A stretch of 64,000 bases of DNA from Prochilodus magdalenae (lineage: Eukaryota; Chordata; Actinopteri; Characiformes; Prochilodontidae). The position numbers and the translations under genes are program-made. The notes under the pieces were generated by a model, which saw only the letters and a list, made by a program, of their open reading frames with translations, ran no database searches and was not told the origin of the DNA. The DNA lies in the NCBI GenBank assembly GCA_024036415.1, contig JAMWET010001193.1, positions 186,001 through 250,000 of the forward strand. The letters are read 5' to 3'. Within the stretch, counting starts at the first letter, position 1, and every line of letters starts with the position of its first letter. Below, in pieces: positions 39,300 through 52,684 of the stretch.

Positions 39300-40941
39300 A
39301 TAGTGTGCCATAATGGTCATACAAGCTGCATTTTAAGTTTTATTATTTTAATTTTTTTTTTATGTTAAATTTAGCAATTAAGCAGCAGTTTAGGTTGTGT
39401 TCATTTATTTTCACATAGAAAATCAAAAGAGTGTTCAAACATCAACATATAACTGCACAGCACCAACTAATGTTGGGGTCTTTTCTTTTCTGATTCTGAT
39501 TCAGAAAATAAGTCTAAATGATAAATGGATGTTGTTAAGTTTGTAGTAACAAACTTATTTGATTTTATGAATTGCAGGTACGACTAGATACTAGTACTTG
39601 GAGGATACCCACCATCATTATCATTGCACAAATGTGCTTTGCTTTAGCAAAAGTGGTATATTTTTTTAATAAATGAGAAGTAGGTTTGGGTATTATTGTG
39701 CCCTATCTGAATCATGGTGTTGGGGCAATTTGGGGTTAAATAGCACAAATGTTTATTAGATTGCCAAAAAATATAGTTTTATTGTCACCTATGGCATGTT
39801 TAATAAATGTCTGATTATGGTGGTTATTACATCATTGCCAGTAGTTTATTTAGGGCTGCTGACCAGCTTTTGGGGGACCTCATTTGTGTAAGAGAATTTG
39901 CACCTACAGAACCAGTAACCTACTTGCTTGTAAATATAGTTTTAAACCTACAACTGCTGCTAAAAGTGCTGCTTATTGTGACCAAAACCTAAAATATTTT
40001 TTTTAATAATATAATTTTTTATATGAAGTGTCTTGCTCCAGACAATCTCCATGTATTCTGATTCAAGTATGTTCAGCAGCTAAAGCGGGATATTGTCTGT
40101 CAGCGGATTTTCAGTTATGATGACAGCTGTGTAAACGTAGGGCTACTGTATTACAGCTCTCACACGCAATGCCTCTAGTTATATATGTATGGTTCATACC
40201 CAAATGAATTCTCCGTGACACATTCTTTTTTTCCTTTACTATGAGTAACAGAGTAGAAAATGTGCTCTGTATTATGTGCTCAAGGCGCGTTACTAATGTT
40301 TTGGGTCACTGTGACATACAATGTGCTATACAATGCTTGTAGACTCGGTATTTCAAGTGACAGAGCTGTTTGTGCAGATTTCAGACCACATCAGTTTGAA
40401 TGAATTTTATCTACAGCTTTATTTATTTGAATGTTTTATTGTTAGATTTCTCTCTCTCTTTTTTAACTTTCAAATTTGTGCACAATTTGAGCAGGCTTCA
40501 CTTTTGCCTTTAATACACACTGTCAGGGAAAAGGTGCTAAACTGTCACTGGGGTGATACCCTCAAGGATATTTCAGCACTTATAAGCTAGAAAATATAAT
40601 TGTACTGTCAACTGTCACTGTTCATAGAAAACATGTATCGCCAAAATAGTAACTTTAGAGAAAAAACATACGTAACTTGTACATGTACAAGGTTTTTTCA
40701 AGTGAATTAGAAAATTTATCTAGGTCCATTTATCATAAAACTTGAGTTGAGTAATTTTGGGGGTCTGCTACACTGCAAACCTACAAATTTGCTAATACAT
40801 GTTTGTGTAACACTTCTTACGAACCCAGTTTTTACAATGCTTAATAAATGCATTCATAACCTCACAATGCTCAGCATAAGCCTGTTTAATTAATTATAAG
40901 TAGATATAATTTCAATAATAATATATCTATAATAATATAAC

Positions 40942-40946
<5 letters not shown>
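39300..40946. other. AT-rich intergenic DNA
   Basis: No gene seen. A short stretch at about 40612-40670 (TGTCACTGTTCATAGAAAAC) may be a remnant of the 17806 MITE family, too decayed to call. Confidence 0.45.

Positions 40947-41000
<54 letters not shown>
40947..41000. repeat. (AT)n microsatellite
   Basis: About 26 AT units. Confidence 0.95.
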
Positions 41001-41003
<3 letters not shown>

Positions 41004-41493
41004 GTACATGACTGAACTTTAAAACCACTGTTGTGGCTTTAGTTGTACCTAACATTGTTTTAACCTTGATAAACAAAATGTATGATTTTAGGCAAGTGAA
41101 AAAAAATTCTGCCGATAGTAGCATAATTTGTTACAGTACTCCGTAACTATGTTTACTGTTATTTAAATAGGTTCCAAATAAGACTTTGTAGCATACATTA
41201 ATACATAAACACACTCAGGATTTGCTTTAGGCAAGGTAATGTAAAAAAGAAACGTAAATAAAGAAATAGGTGATACTGCTTTTCTGATTGTAATGTAATT
41301 ATGTTAAAACTTTTTAGTAGTTTCAAAAAGATCAACTACCTAAACATGGACTGTTGAGCTGCATTTTTCTGTTTCTAGAAATGTAAACCATCACCATAGC
41401 ATTAGCACAAGTATTGTTATTATTATTCCTTGTCATTCTTATGTTTTTGCTGGTTCCCACAACACTGTTTTCTCTCTCTATGATTCTTTGTAG

Positions 41494-41753
41494 TATAAAG
41501 GCGATTGCGCAGATGGGGAAAATCCCTTGCTAAGATTTTGCTCTTTAACTCGAGACTTGCACCTCAGTTTATCTTCTTTATCAGCTGGAGCTTGTTCAGT
41601 AAGAATGGCGGTTTGTTTAACCTCTTCACGCTACATTAACCTATGTCAACCCCAGCTCGTCACCACACCTCAAAGATGTGAACGTTTGGGGCTTTTAAAC
41701 AGGAGTCCAACCAAACTCCAAACTTCACAGTGCAAGCTCACGACCCCGACGCG
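41494..41753 (+). other. Possible first exon of an unknown plus-strand transcript
   Basis: A TATAAAG box at 41494-41500 is followed by a possible initiation region near 41524. An ATG at 41605 has a good context (A at -3, G at +4) and opens 49 codons plus two bases, starting MAVCLTSSRYINLCQPQLV. The frame runs into a strong donor, GCG|GTGAGTA, at 41754, where it would otherwise stop at TGA. I do not recognise the peptide and see no second exon, so this may be chance or a non-coding RNA. Confidence 0.22.
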
Positions 41754-41759
41754 GTGAGT

Positions 41760-42920
41760 ACAAGAAGTTGATGCTTGTAGGTCACTTAACTTTAGCAGTT
41801 ATAGTGGAGTTAGACTGTCTTGAGTGTTGGTTTAAGATTAAATGAGTTCCACAGATGCCTATGAAGTGAACTGTAAGGTTAATAGTCTTTTATAAGCAAT
41901 GTGCTATTTGCACAGCTTGCAATGCATGACTGGGTATGGAGAATAACTAGTGCATATGCAGGAACTTTGTTTAAAGTTTTAAAGTCTGAAATAATAGGTT
42001 TACCTGAAATTAGATCGTTTGACAATAAGCTGAACTTTTCTTCTAAATTCAGTTTGAAAACGCTCATTACTTGGAATTTAATTACTTGGAATTCAGGTCA
42101 AGTAGTGTATTAGTGTTAGTTAATGGAACAAAACACTCAAGGTTTTACCAAGAAAAAGTGAATTGGCAAAAAACATTTATTTGATCTGTTCGACCATGTG
42201 TGTATGGTGTACAGAAGTTGTACATGTGTGCATTGTTTGTCCTTGTGTGGGTGTTCTTTATATGCTTGTGTGTGTGTGTGTTTGTGTGTGCATGCGTACA
42301 TATGCTACTATTCAAAAGTTTACAATCTCTTATATTTACTTATATATAATATTTAATATGATTTTAGGCAAGTTAATTTTTAAAGCATAAAAGTTTTACA
42401 AAATGGTCATCAACAGGAAAATAGATCAAAAGTTGCATATAAAAAAGAAAAAATTAAAAAGATTGATTAATTGTCATTCTTTAGGATAAATCTATTAGCA
42501 TTTAAGATACTTAACACACAATTGAACTTATGCTTTGGCAAGACAGCTTAATCTCGAAATAAAATAAATATGAATAATGATATGAATAAAGTTAATATTA
42601 GGATCAACAATGCATTTCTCAACACCGTATAGACTGCTTACCTTCTGAGACAATAGAATGTTAAACAAATGGTTTTACTCCAAATGTTTATAATTCTGCA
42701 AACAATTAGCAAATAAAGGGTTAAATAATATATAGTTATTATTTAAATTTATTTGTAAAATATTAGCCTTCAGATTTGATCTCTTTAAAAAACAGAGATT
42801 CTGGATATGAATTTGGTTGTGACCTAAGAACATGTTCCACTTATTTTATACACTTGCCTGGAAAAAAGGTTATATGTGATTTTGCATGGAAGTAAGTGTG
42901 TAAGCTTGTGGGTCTGTGTA

Positions 42921-42953
<33 letters not shown>

Positions 42954-43059
42954 AAGAAAGAGAGCAAGAGATGAAGAGAGCTAAAGAATGGCAGCATTCC
43001 TTCCCGGCTCGTGCAAATATATCCGTAGAATGTTCCCACTAATACCCAAACCTCTTAAT
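41760..43059. other. Intergenic DNA
   Basis: TG repeat at about 42262-42290. CTACTATTCAAAAGTTTACA at 42305 resembles a transposon end of a fish Tc1 family, but no matching right end was found. GA/TG tract at 42915-42970. Confidence 0.45.
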
Positions 43060-43620
43060 CAAACAAAAGCAATGTGCTTATGCGCTTACAGCTTTACCTC
43101 CTAATCGTATCTACAGTCAGTGGTCTAATTGGTATTACAAGTTTGGAGCCTTAGCTTGGCTGCCTTTCTCGAGCTCACACAGCTTAACCATAATTGCCCA
43201 CATTTTGTGAAGTGGGCAATAAAGAAGACTTGCGAGAAGGAAGAAGCCATTTATCTCATATGTGGTGTGGAGTGTTGTCATTCCTCTTTTTCCAGTTAAT
43301 TCCTGAAAGCTGGACTCTGATTTGAGCCCATCTCCGTTGAGTGAATTTATTTATTGTGACACTTAACTGGTGATTGCATGGGGAGATGTTGTGCACGCTT
43401 TGCTGAGCTGCTGTCTGATAAAGGGATTGCGTGAGAGGCAGAAAGAGAGAGAGGACGCTGAAGAGTGGAGGATGTCTTGAAAGCAAACTGCCCTCAAGGT
43501 GAAAGCTGTAGCGCTCATGGTTAATTAACCCATGCCAATTTACTTAGATAATGTACCATGCTATTTGCCATTAGAAATGTTTAAATGCATGAGTGTTGTT
43601 CCACCGTTGGTTCCTCACAG
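43060..43620. promoter_or_regulatory. Candidate conserved non-coding element cluster
   Basis: About 550 bp without repeats, with TCTAATTGGTATTACAAG, AACCATAATTGCCCAC, GGGCAATAAAGAAG, and TCATGGTTAATTAACCCATG followed by ATGCTATTTGCCATTAG. The palindromic GGTTAATTAACC is a typical HNF1/homeodomain-type dimer site. The 43724 MITE ends the block. Confidence 0.33.
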
Positions 43621-43723
43621 TAAATGTGCCATAACCTTACAAACAGGGTCACGCCAGCATGAGAACCAGCACTGCCGTTTATTTAGTTTTGTGGTTTTTG
43701 ACTGAAGTAATGAGTGTCTGCTA

Positions 43724-44057
43724 CACTCTTAGCAAAATTTGCTCCAAATAGGGCCAAATTAAGGTTCTAAGGTTTCAATATACCCTTTATGGGCCGTATA
43801 GAACCGCTTTTTGAAACCGTCTTTAAAGCAGTGGTTCTCAAAGTGGTCCTCAGAGACCTCTAGATGGTTCAGATTTTCATAGTGTCCCTATGTGTTGTTG
43901 GGTGGAATCAAAAATTTGGACCGTCAGTTTGAGAATCACTGCTTTAAAGAACTAACATGTTTTACCTGTATGAAGAACCATGGTCCAGTTCTATTGTCAC
44001 AGTTCTATATACGTATAACAATTTACTAAGGAAATGAAATGACGTTTTTTAAGAGTG
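43724..44057. mobile_element. MITE with ACTCTTA ends and nested foldback
   Basis: Ends CACTCTTAGCAAAATTT and (minus) CACTCTTAAAAAACGTC are flanked by TA at 43722 and 44058. Inside, GCAGTGGTTCTCAAA (about 43831) and its complement near 43930-43946 (TTTGAGAATCACTGC) form a second foldback, possibly a nested insertion. No open frame. Confidence 0.68.
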
Positions 44058-44933
44058 TATTGATATTTTTGTGTGCATCTTTAATATCGACAGTAACACT
44101 ATTGAAACGTCTATTCTAGCATTTTGTACAAGTAGGCCATTAACATTTCATTTGATTGGTTAAGCCACTGACTCTGAGCCTCCTTACATTCAGTCTAGGT
44201 CAGTCCATAAGGCATGCTGTTTATTTCCAAGCATCTTCTCCCAGAAAAAAGACTACTAAAAAAAAGAAACTACTTGAATTTCACCCTCAAGAATGAAACT
44301 AATGGGTAATTTTATTTGAGAAGACATTAAAAAAACAATGTTCCTTCACCGTGTCAGAGAGCCTGATAGTGAGTCAGTCATGCTCACAGGCTGATCTATT
44401 CATGCCTCGGTTTCAGTGTCTCGGGGATGGATTGCTCTGGCCTGGCCGGCCTGGTTGAGGTAATTGGTGGGGCTTTTTGGGGGAGTGCTGATTAAAGATG
44501 GATGTAGGGAATGGAGGCAGTGCTGGGTTAACCAAAAGCGACATGAAAGATGAAAGGCGGTGGTATTAATGCACTGCCCAGAGGAGAGCAGCCGGGCCTG
44601 GAGACGCTTGTTTTTCACCCTGTTTGTCACGCAAGTTTCCTGCCCCGCCCAGCTCGGACTCTGCCAGGCTCCTCCTACCAGCACCCCCTGCACTCTCTCT
44701 CTCCCATATCTGTCTCACACTGTCTCATTCTCACTCTCTCACTGGGACACGCTCTCTTGTTTCTATCCTAATCTTGATTGCTGGCCAAAAGCATTTTGGC
44801 TCTATAGCAGCTGGCTCTGTTCTATTCCATATAATTATAGCTCCAGTTTTTCCCTTTGTACCCTCTGCCTCAAGTTTATTCCTGTGGCAGTAAAATCTGT
44901 TACATACATACAAAATAGAATACATTGGAATAT

Positions 44934-45025
<92 letters not shown>

Positions 45026-46599
45026 ATCAAACCTTTTTTGAGAGGGAGAATGTGATTTTATATTACCCTCCTCTCTGTCTACAGCCTGACAGTAAAGACA
45101 GCTGCTGGATCTAGGGTTCTTTGTGTGTTTCAAATTAATGAATGAGAATAGAAATACTTTGACCTGACTTACCATTCGAGCCTCCTACAGCCAGTCTTTG
45201 GGTATGAGCTTACATCAGTCCTATTCTGACTAGAGTAGGTGGCAGTAATCTGACTCCCAGCATCTGAATCCCAGATATTTTACTTCTTTATGGATTTAAG
45301 ATTTAAGTACTGTGCTATGTCAGATTTAGAAATGAATAAATTAAATAAATAAATACATTTATAATATACATGTATATATATATATATAGCTCAGTATTTT
45401 GTATTCACACTGCATATGAAATTAATTACTTTTGAAATTTATTGATAAATTGCAAATTTATTGTTATATGCATAAATTGCATAATGATCAGACCAATTAA
45501 AATATTCAGAGATTATTATTTTTTTATTATACTATATAACCTTTCATTGTAAGCATTGCTTTTGCTTTCTTTGCTACAGTTACCTTTTACCATAAGTTTT
45601 AGCAACTACCCCATACAGTTGTTGTGCAGTCATCGTAAACTCTGATAATTTCAAAATGCAGAATAAAAGTGTTGCTTATGTGGTTTATATAAAGCATAAA
45701 TAATAATTTTATATAAAATGCAAATCAGTGTTACAGCAATGTGTTAGCGAATTTAAACCATTTGGAAACTATACCGTATGGAAAGTATTTTGACGGGATC
45801 ATGTAGGTAACTTTATGATCGCAGTCATTTTAAATGATAAAAAATTGTGGTTGCAATTTCTACATCATACAAGTAATCACCTACATTAAACACTCATAGA
45901 GTATTTTATACTATTAAGAATCAGATATTAGACTTATAATAATGATTTATAATGATAAATGATTTGTTCAAACTCATCAAGCAGCGTGGAAAATATCAGA
46001 ATGTTTGAAAGAAATCTAAATCTACAGTTGAATGAATGTTGATTTAACCAGTCAAGAATTTTAGAAATTGATCATGTTCAATAACTGCAAAAATGCTACA
46101 ATTGTAGTAATTGTAATTCAGTTCATATTGGATTTGCTGATGTGCTTCACTTATTTAAATAGCCTCTATTTATCAATGTAATTACAGCAGTTTTCATCAA
46201 AAAGAGAAAATTAATGTTTTATTGAAGTAGTAATCTATTCATACTGAACATAGAAATTCCTACATTGTAATGAAATCACACTTTTCATTTTCACAGCATA
46301 TTTTGCATAGGTATGTTTTTAGAGAAACGCTCTGAGGAGATTCTCTTTATGTAGTTATTTTGTATACAAGTGCTAAAAGGGTAACCTAATCAAATGTATT
46401 TACTCAGTTTAGTCTGTGTCAAAACAAAATGTATTCCATCTAATTAACGACTGATAATCTATAATAATGATTATTTATATTGATTGTTTATGAACATTTG
46501 GCAGGACATTTAGTCAAGTCAAATTGCAAGTAAATGCACTGATCTGATATGTGTTTTTTTGGCTAATCTTAAGTTACAAATACAAACAAATCCATGTCA
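44058..46599. other. Intergenic DNA around the CTAT repeat
   Basis: Very AT-rich from 45290 to 46600 with no recognisable feature. The 44400-44770 part is GC-richer with overlapping frames on both strands and no domain. Confidence 0.5.
44935..45025. repeat. (CTAT)n microsatellite
   Basis: About 22 CTAT units, same motif as at 3465. The serine/isoleucine/tyrosine-run frame at this site is repeat-derived. Confidence 0.96.
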
Positions 46600-46930
46600 A
46601 AGAAATGACCTTCACTGACCACACTCTGACTCGTATTCCGTGTCTGGATAGCTTCAGGTCATGGCACAGGAGCATGGGTTAGATTCTGGCTGAACTTGTC
46701 ATTATTGATCACTAATCGCTGGGCCTGTAGCCCAATGCAGGGCTTACTGGTCAGTGACTCCGTAACTGGTGTGTGTTTTTGTCTGGGATTTATCATTTGC
46801 TCGGTCAGCGCCTGTGCGGTCACATGTTACAAATAATAGAAAATAAGCGATAAACTCAGAGCGCCACATTTGCAAGCTTGATTTCACATCTGGTCAACAA
46901 TCGTTCAAGCATTCTTGTGTGTTTGTTTGA
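46600..46930. promoter_or_regulatory. Candidate conserved non-coding element
   Basis: A complex block inside very AT-rich DNA, with TTGTCATTATTGATCACTAA, TCGCTGGGCCTGTAGCCCAA and AAATAAGCGATAAACTC. Sharp composition change on both sides makes it one of the better candidates here. Confidence 0.33.
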
Positions 46931-47554
46931 AATAAATTTGGACATTCTTCCAAGTGAGTTCTTCTTCTCATGACTTTTAGTGCATGTGTTCCCTCTGTTA
47001 TATACTAATATTGCTGGGTATGACTATTTAACAACTTTCATATCAAAACTTTGTTACTACACTTTTGGCACCATTTGAAAATCTGCTTTTTATATTGTGT
47101 TAAAATTTTATCAGGACTCGAGAAGTAGAAATGGTCACAAATGACCTATAATGGAATAAATTAGAACAAATGTTTGCTACCTTGATAAACCTCGAAGTTA
47201 AGAACCTCGATATCAGAAAAGACAAAGTTTTGTTATCACATTAACAATATGCATGTCTCCCCACTTGAAGTGTGCAGTTAATCCAAAATTTGGACAAAGA
47301 GACATGTCATGTGCTGTATGTGGTTAATTTAGTGGGGTGTGACTAGTTTTAGTCCTGTTTATGTCCTTTAGGTTCAGTTTCAGACCTCCGAGGTGTATGA
47401 CATCTATACTTGTTAATATATATACTTGTTACTGAGGTTTTGGTCAGTTTTACTATTACACCTCATGTTATTTCTGTAGCTTCTTTTTAAACATAAGTAA
47501 TCTGTCCTGTTTGAGTGATTTTACATCTAAGTATGCACCTATCCGACTGACATC

Positions 47555-47900
47555 TCCAAGGCATTAGTTAATGTCAGTAGTCCTGCTCTGTGGTTTCGTT
47601 GGCCGGAGTGTTAAGGTCTGAGTGAGGTATGGAAGTTGTCAGGTTCTATTTCCTCAATGTGGCCTTTGCTTTTTGTGTGGGGTCACTGAGCTCTTTCATT
47701 TCCCCCCACGGAACCAGAGGTGCTCTCTCCTACAGAGAGGGGGTACGGCGACCAGCGGAAAGCACTCATTATTCACCCTAAAACTCTTTACCTAGCCAAC
47801 TCCGACTGGCTGTGGGTGAGAAAGTCATTAGACCACTGGTTTTCCCATTAGGAGCTGATTAACATGAGATCACTGCTAGATGAGTGGAACTGTTTTGCCA
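47555..47900. promoter_or_regulatory. Candidate conserved non-coding element
   Basis: Includes GGCATTAGTTAATGTCAG, AAAGCACTCATTATTCACCC, GAAAGTCATTAGACC and AGCTGATTAACATGAGATC. No repeats and no likely frame. Confidence 0.3.
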
Positions 47901-49769
47901 TGAAGTGTTTGATGATTTTTTGACAAGCCAGGGAACCTCGAATGATTTGGTTCACTAGGTAAGAAGCCTGTGTACATTCATCTACACCAACATCTTTTTG
48001 AAACCAGCAGAGACAGGGACAGCAAAAGAATGAGTTCACAGTAAGTATTTTCAGCACAAGTTTAAACTCCATATAAGAATACTGAGTTGGAAAGCTTTTG
48101 AGATCGAGTCTATGGATGTATTTGTTTGTTTACTTATGTCAGTATAATATTCAATGGAAAATATTAGATGCAAATACTCATATTTGTGTGAGATTGCACT
48201 CAAATGTAAGTGGTTTGATTGCTCATTATTGAATTGGCTGCTTGAATCAGAGTCAATTTTTTCTATGAAAATAAAAGATGTTGTATTTGTATGTATATTT
48301 AAAGCAGAATGTGTATTTTTCTTTTTTTCTCCACCTATAACCTACATTTCATCTCTAAATTTGCATTTTAATTAAACATTTCAATACATAATTACATAAA
48401 TACTTAAAAATGAAAAGTAAATATCATGTTTGTTAGAATGTCTAATAATATGTACGATTATGGAATTTACCTTCTAATCTCTCACTTCAGAGACTGGCTA
48501 TCACTCTCCAGGGGCAAGATATTCAGCCAGCAAATTAGGGATACCAGCATATTACAGATCCCTAAAAAAAAAAAAAGAAAGCTCAGGTTTTCAAAACTTT
48601 TACTCTTCATAGGACTTTTGAATAGGGATTTATGTATGGTGTTGTATTTTCAATAGCATGTATTATATGATTGGGGCTGGATTTGTAAATTTTTGCAAAA
48701 TTCAATGCAAAATAAAAATGCAATTAAATCCATATATTTAACATGTGCTGTGTATATCCTTGTGTTTTTTTCAAGACCACATGAAGATGTTTAACTCTGC
48801 ACATCACTTACAAACCACATGCCATGTATAGTGATGTATAATTTGACTGTAAAGTGTTTATATAATTCAATAAATATACCACAATTTTTTGTAATCTAAC
48901 ATTTTGAAAGCATGTCCATGGTGTCAGTTTGATATCTGATAGCACAAAAAGTAAAAGTTAAATATAATTTTAGAATGTAAATGTTAGATTATAGTACATA
49001 TTGTTTATGCATTTTGTGCTTTGTTGTGATTTGGTCAGTAATAAAAACTCCAATTTCATATGACCTCTTGAAGTAGAGAAATTAAGTTTCCTACACTATT
49101 ACTAGTACCACATATTTAAAATGAGATATCAGCCACAAATGTCCTCCAACATAATTATTAGCCTAAATGTGTTTGGTTTTACAAGTTTGTTTATATAGTA
49201 TTTGACACTATATTAAATACCATTATTATTAAAACTGGACAGTGTAATATGTATGTATAGCATGCATTAAATCAGTTATCTTTAGCCCTATTCTCAGATA
49301 CCAGTATGCCCCACTGTATCAGAAACCAGTCTATCAAGACATTTCCTAACAACTCAACACAGTAAGCGTGTGATGATTTTTCATACTTGTTAGCCACATT
49401 AGCCTTGTGGCTCCAGTGCAAGACTAAACATGTCCTGGCTGATCAACTACAATTTGTGGTAGCCTATTTAAATGTGGCTATTGGCCTGTACATTACCATA
49501 AGACAGTATTGTCATGTCATTTATAGTGTGCTCATAACAGGACATAACAAGTGCATTGCTTTGCACTGTTCTGCAGTGCTGTGGATGACATCATTAATAT
49601 CCTTTTTTTTTTGCTGTTCTTCTGTCATTCATGCTGCCCCTCCCCCGGGGCCTGATCTAATCTGCTAGATGAGCTGAGTAATGAACTCAGTCACAATACC
49701 AAAGAGACCAATTACAAGGCATTATTTTGCACTAGGAACAACTGCCAGTAGAGGGCACTAAAGTGCTAT
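47901..49769. other. AT-rich intergenic DNA
   Basis: No gene or clear mobile element seen. Confidence 0.5.
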
Positions 49770-50060
49770 GATGAAGTTTCAAGTTTCAGGTTTATTTGTC
49801 ATTTGTACAACATGTCAGGACATTTATGCATTAAAATGTTTGTAGCAAGGCTCAGGTTGATGCTCTACATCAGGGCAACATTATTATACATACTAACTAA
49901 ACATATTAAATAAAGAGATAAAGAGATAATATAAAAAATACACCAAATATACACAATAAACAGAATATACAAAGACAGGAGGGGTCTGTAGAAATTCTCT
50001 GATGTATACATTTATTAGACAAGGATAGTCTGAGAGAGATTGGTAATATATGTATATATA
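49770..50060. repeat. Probable decayed interspersed repeat
   Basis: The segment beginning GTTTCAAGTTTCAGGTTTAT and continuing TTGTCATTTGTACAACATG has the look of a common fish repeat head, followed by A-rich sequence with AATACACCAAATATACACAA. No coding capacity and no clear ends. Confidence 0.3.
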
Positions 50061-51459
50061 AATATAATATATATTCTTTCTACTTATTTAAATTTTCATC
50101 CTCCACATGGTAACATCAGGGTGCATATAGCATAAATGTATCTCCTCAGCGTCTTACTCCTCTTGCGTGCATGATAGTTGGTTTTTGTGGTGTGATATGG
50201 TATTTGGAAGAATACTGAAGAATATGGCTGAGCTTAATCAGTCTTTTACTCTGGGCCGTAAATGGACCAGAGAGGGGCACTGTTGCCAAAGAAATGCTCA
50301 CAGCTGGGGTTTTATTGACAGTTCTAATTTCCACCCCATAAAGGTTCTACAATCTGTGAATTACGTTTTTAATCTCTGCAGTGCATGCAGGAACAGTGCT
50401 CACTTGTAATTTACTTTAACCATAAAAGAATGCTTCTCTGTTTCATTCTACTAATGGCTTTCTAAAGATTTCATATAAGGTGTTGCTTTCTTCCTCTGGG
50501 TAGAGATGTTTTTCCTACCAGTTTTGGTGGAGGGCAGATGGCATTGGTGGATTTATGTTCTTGTCAGACTTTTGGTTGATGTTGTTACTTCCTCCTTGCA
50601 TCACCTGTCAAGCACTCTTGCATAATTCATAGAACCTGTAAGTAACACAGAGCTTTGGCGGAGGCAGGAGCATCTGAAGGAAGTGCGGAGGATAGTAACT
50701 AACATTATATTATCAATAAGATGATCCTCTCCAGCCCGCTTTCTGAACAAATGCAATGATTACAATGATACAGACTGAATAGCAGTGATGTGATCGTGCA
50801 GCTTCAAGCAAAGGAGTTTGAACTGTATGATCAATGATGTTAGACTCCAGAACCAAAGCCCCATTGAATATTTGAAGGTACATATGTTTTTAAATATAAA
50901 GTTATTAACCAGCTATCAAATTCACAATGTATAGAATCACAGTCTAGGGACAAAATGCATCATGCTTAGAATATCAAATAAGCTTCTGAAATTCAGTTAT
51001 TGGACAATAAGTGCATTTATTGTATCATGCATTTATTAATTACTAACTGCTTGTTTGCTTCCTTAACAGAGCAATTTGTAGTTGAGAGCACGCTAACATC
51101 AATGGCAGTTGTATGCACATTGTAGCGGCAGGAGAACGGAATTGGATGCCAGATAGAAATGGAACAACAAATGACCATGTTTATAGAATAACATCATCAA
51201 AGACTCCATTTGAAGCAGAATACAGATATGGTGGCTGCCTTAAAAAGCGGGAATATATCTTTATATTCCTACAGCTGGCACCCCTAGGGTGAATGTCAGT
51301 TTCTGCTAGCGGTTAAGATCCACTTACAAAACATGACATCTCTGTTCATAAGCACAAAACAGCTCTATATCTGTGCACAGAAAAAAAGTAAGTTCATTAA
51401 GCGACTTACTTTTTCCGTTCATTTAAAAATAATTATTTCCAACAAAACCATGCGTGCTA
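50061..51459. other. Intergenic DNA
   Basis: Nothing recognised with confidence. Confidence 0.5.
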
Positions 51460-52674
51460 CAGTTATTGCCACCTCTGGATTCAATACTTTGTATAACCTA
51501 GCATTGGCAATAAACCGCACCAGTCTTCTCTTATAGGTTTTATAAGGTTATAGGTTTTTTATGAGGTTTAGACCAGAGAGGTCCAAGCTGAGATGACCAT
51601 GGCCGCCTGATTCATGCTCAGTAAAACATTTTCATGTTAATCTACATGTGTGTTTTGATCACTGTCCTGCTGAAACAGCCACTAAGGACCCATTGTTAGT
51701 TTCTTGGCAGAGGCAGACAGATATTTTTTTTAAATATCCTGGTATTTCATGGAGCCAATGATGCCATGTGCCCTAACAAGGTTGCCATGGTCTTTGGAGG
51801 AAAAACAACCCCACCATGTCCCAGACCCTCCCTCAGACTCCAACAGTGAGCATCAGTTTCTTTTCAGTATAATCATCCGTCAGCATATGGCAAACCTACC
51901 TTGGGTGTTTGTTGACAGAAAGCTCAAGCTAATTTTTGTGTCATCTGACCATTAAACATAGTTCCAGTTAGTGTCCTAGTAGCGGTTAGCAAACTCCAGA
52001 TACTTTTGCTTGTGGCTAGATAACAGTAAGGACTTACCTTTTAAATAATCTGTGGGCATGGAGGTGGTGTCCAATAGCAGTTTTGGAGACTTGATGGCCT
52101 CAAGTAGCTGCCTTTTTCAAACTCTCCAACAGTGATCCTTGGGGATTTTTTGTTCCTCTTGCGATCCTCCTCACCGTCTGTGAGGGCAAAGCAAACTTGG
52201 GCTCTCGTCCAGGCAAGTTTGTCACAGTTCCGGTCGAATGGAACTTTTTATTCATGCCAGCTGAATGAGGGGATTTTCAGGCAAGATTCTCTGACTTTTG
52301 AAGGTCAGCACACTTTTCCTTATTTGAATTATGTCTTTCCCATGTTAAAGAATGATTAAGAGAATTTTACATCTGAGGCTCCTTATAAATACACCCCAGT
52401 TAAACAGGAAGTCATGGATTACTGCTTAAAAGGTTCTAGATGGTCTGATCAAATTAAAAGAGTAAAGTAGAAATGAAAGAATATCCCCGTTGCATTTGGT
52501 TACTATGGATTTCTAGGGCTGCCGATTATTGTAGCGTGTGTGGATTTGGATTTGATTTCTGAGATGATATGAGAAATGTATATGAATTAAAAGGCTGGCT
52601 TTTTCTCATGCTTTCAGTGTGGTACTTTTTTATACTCCTCCTTTCCAGGGGTGCCAATAATTGTGGGGAAACTG
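51460..52674 (-). mobile_element. Tc1/mariner family element, degenerate, TA-flanked
   Basis: The left end CAGTTATTGCCACCTCTGGA and the right end (minus) CAGTTTCCCCACAATTATTG, continuing GGCACCCCTGGA, are related inverted ends flanked by TA at 51458 and 52675. The 1215-bp interior has no open frame above about 75 residues. It contains stretches such as GGCATGGAGGTGGTGTCCAA and CTCCAACAGTGATCCTTGG that resemble a widespread fish Tc1-like family with its transposase on the minus strand. Assignment is from nucleotide recall and inverted ends, so the exact family is unsure. Confidence 0.68.
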
Positions 52675-52684
52675 TACCTTGTAG

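Noticed and set aside
44560..45114. Plus-strand frame of 184 codons
   Set aside because: About a fifth of it is the (CTAT)n repeat, and the rest has no recognisable domain.
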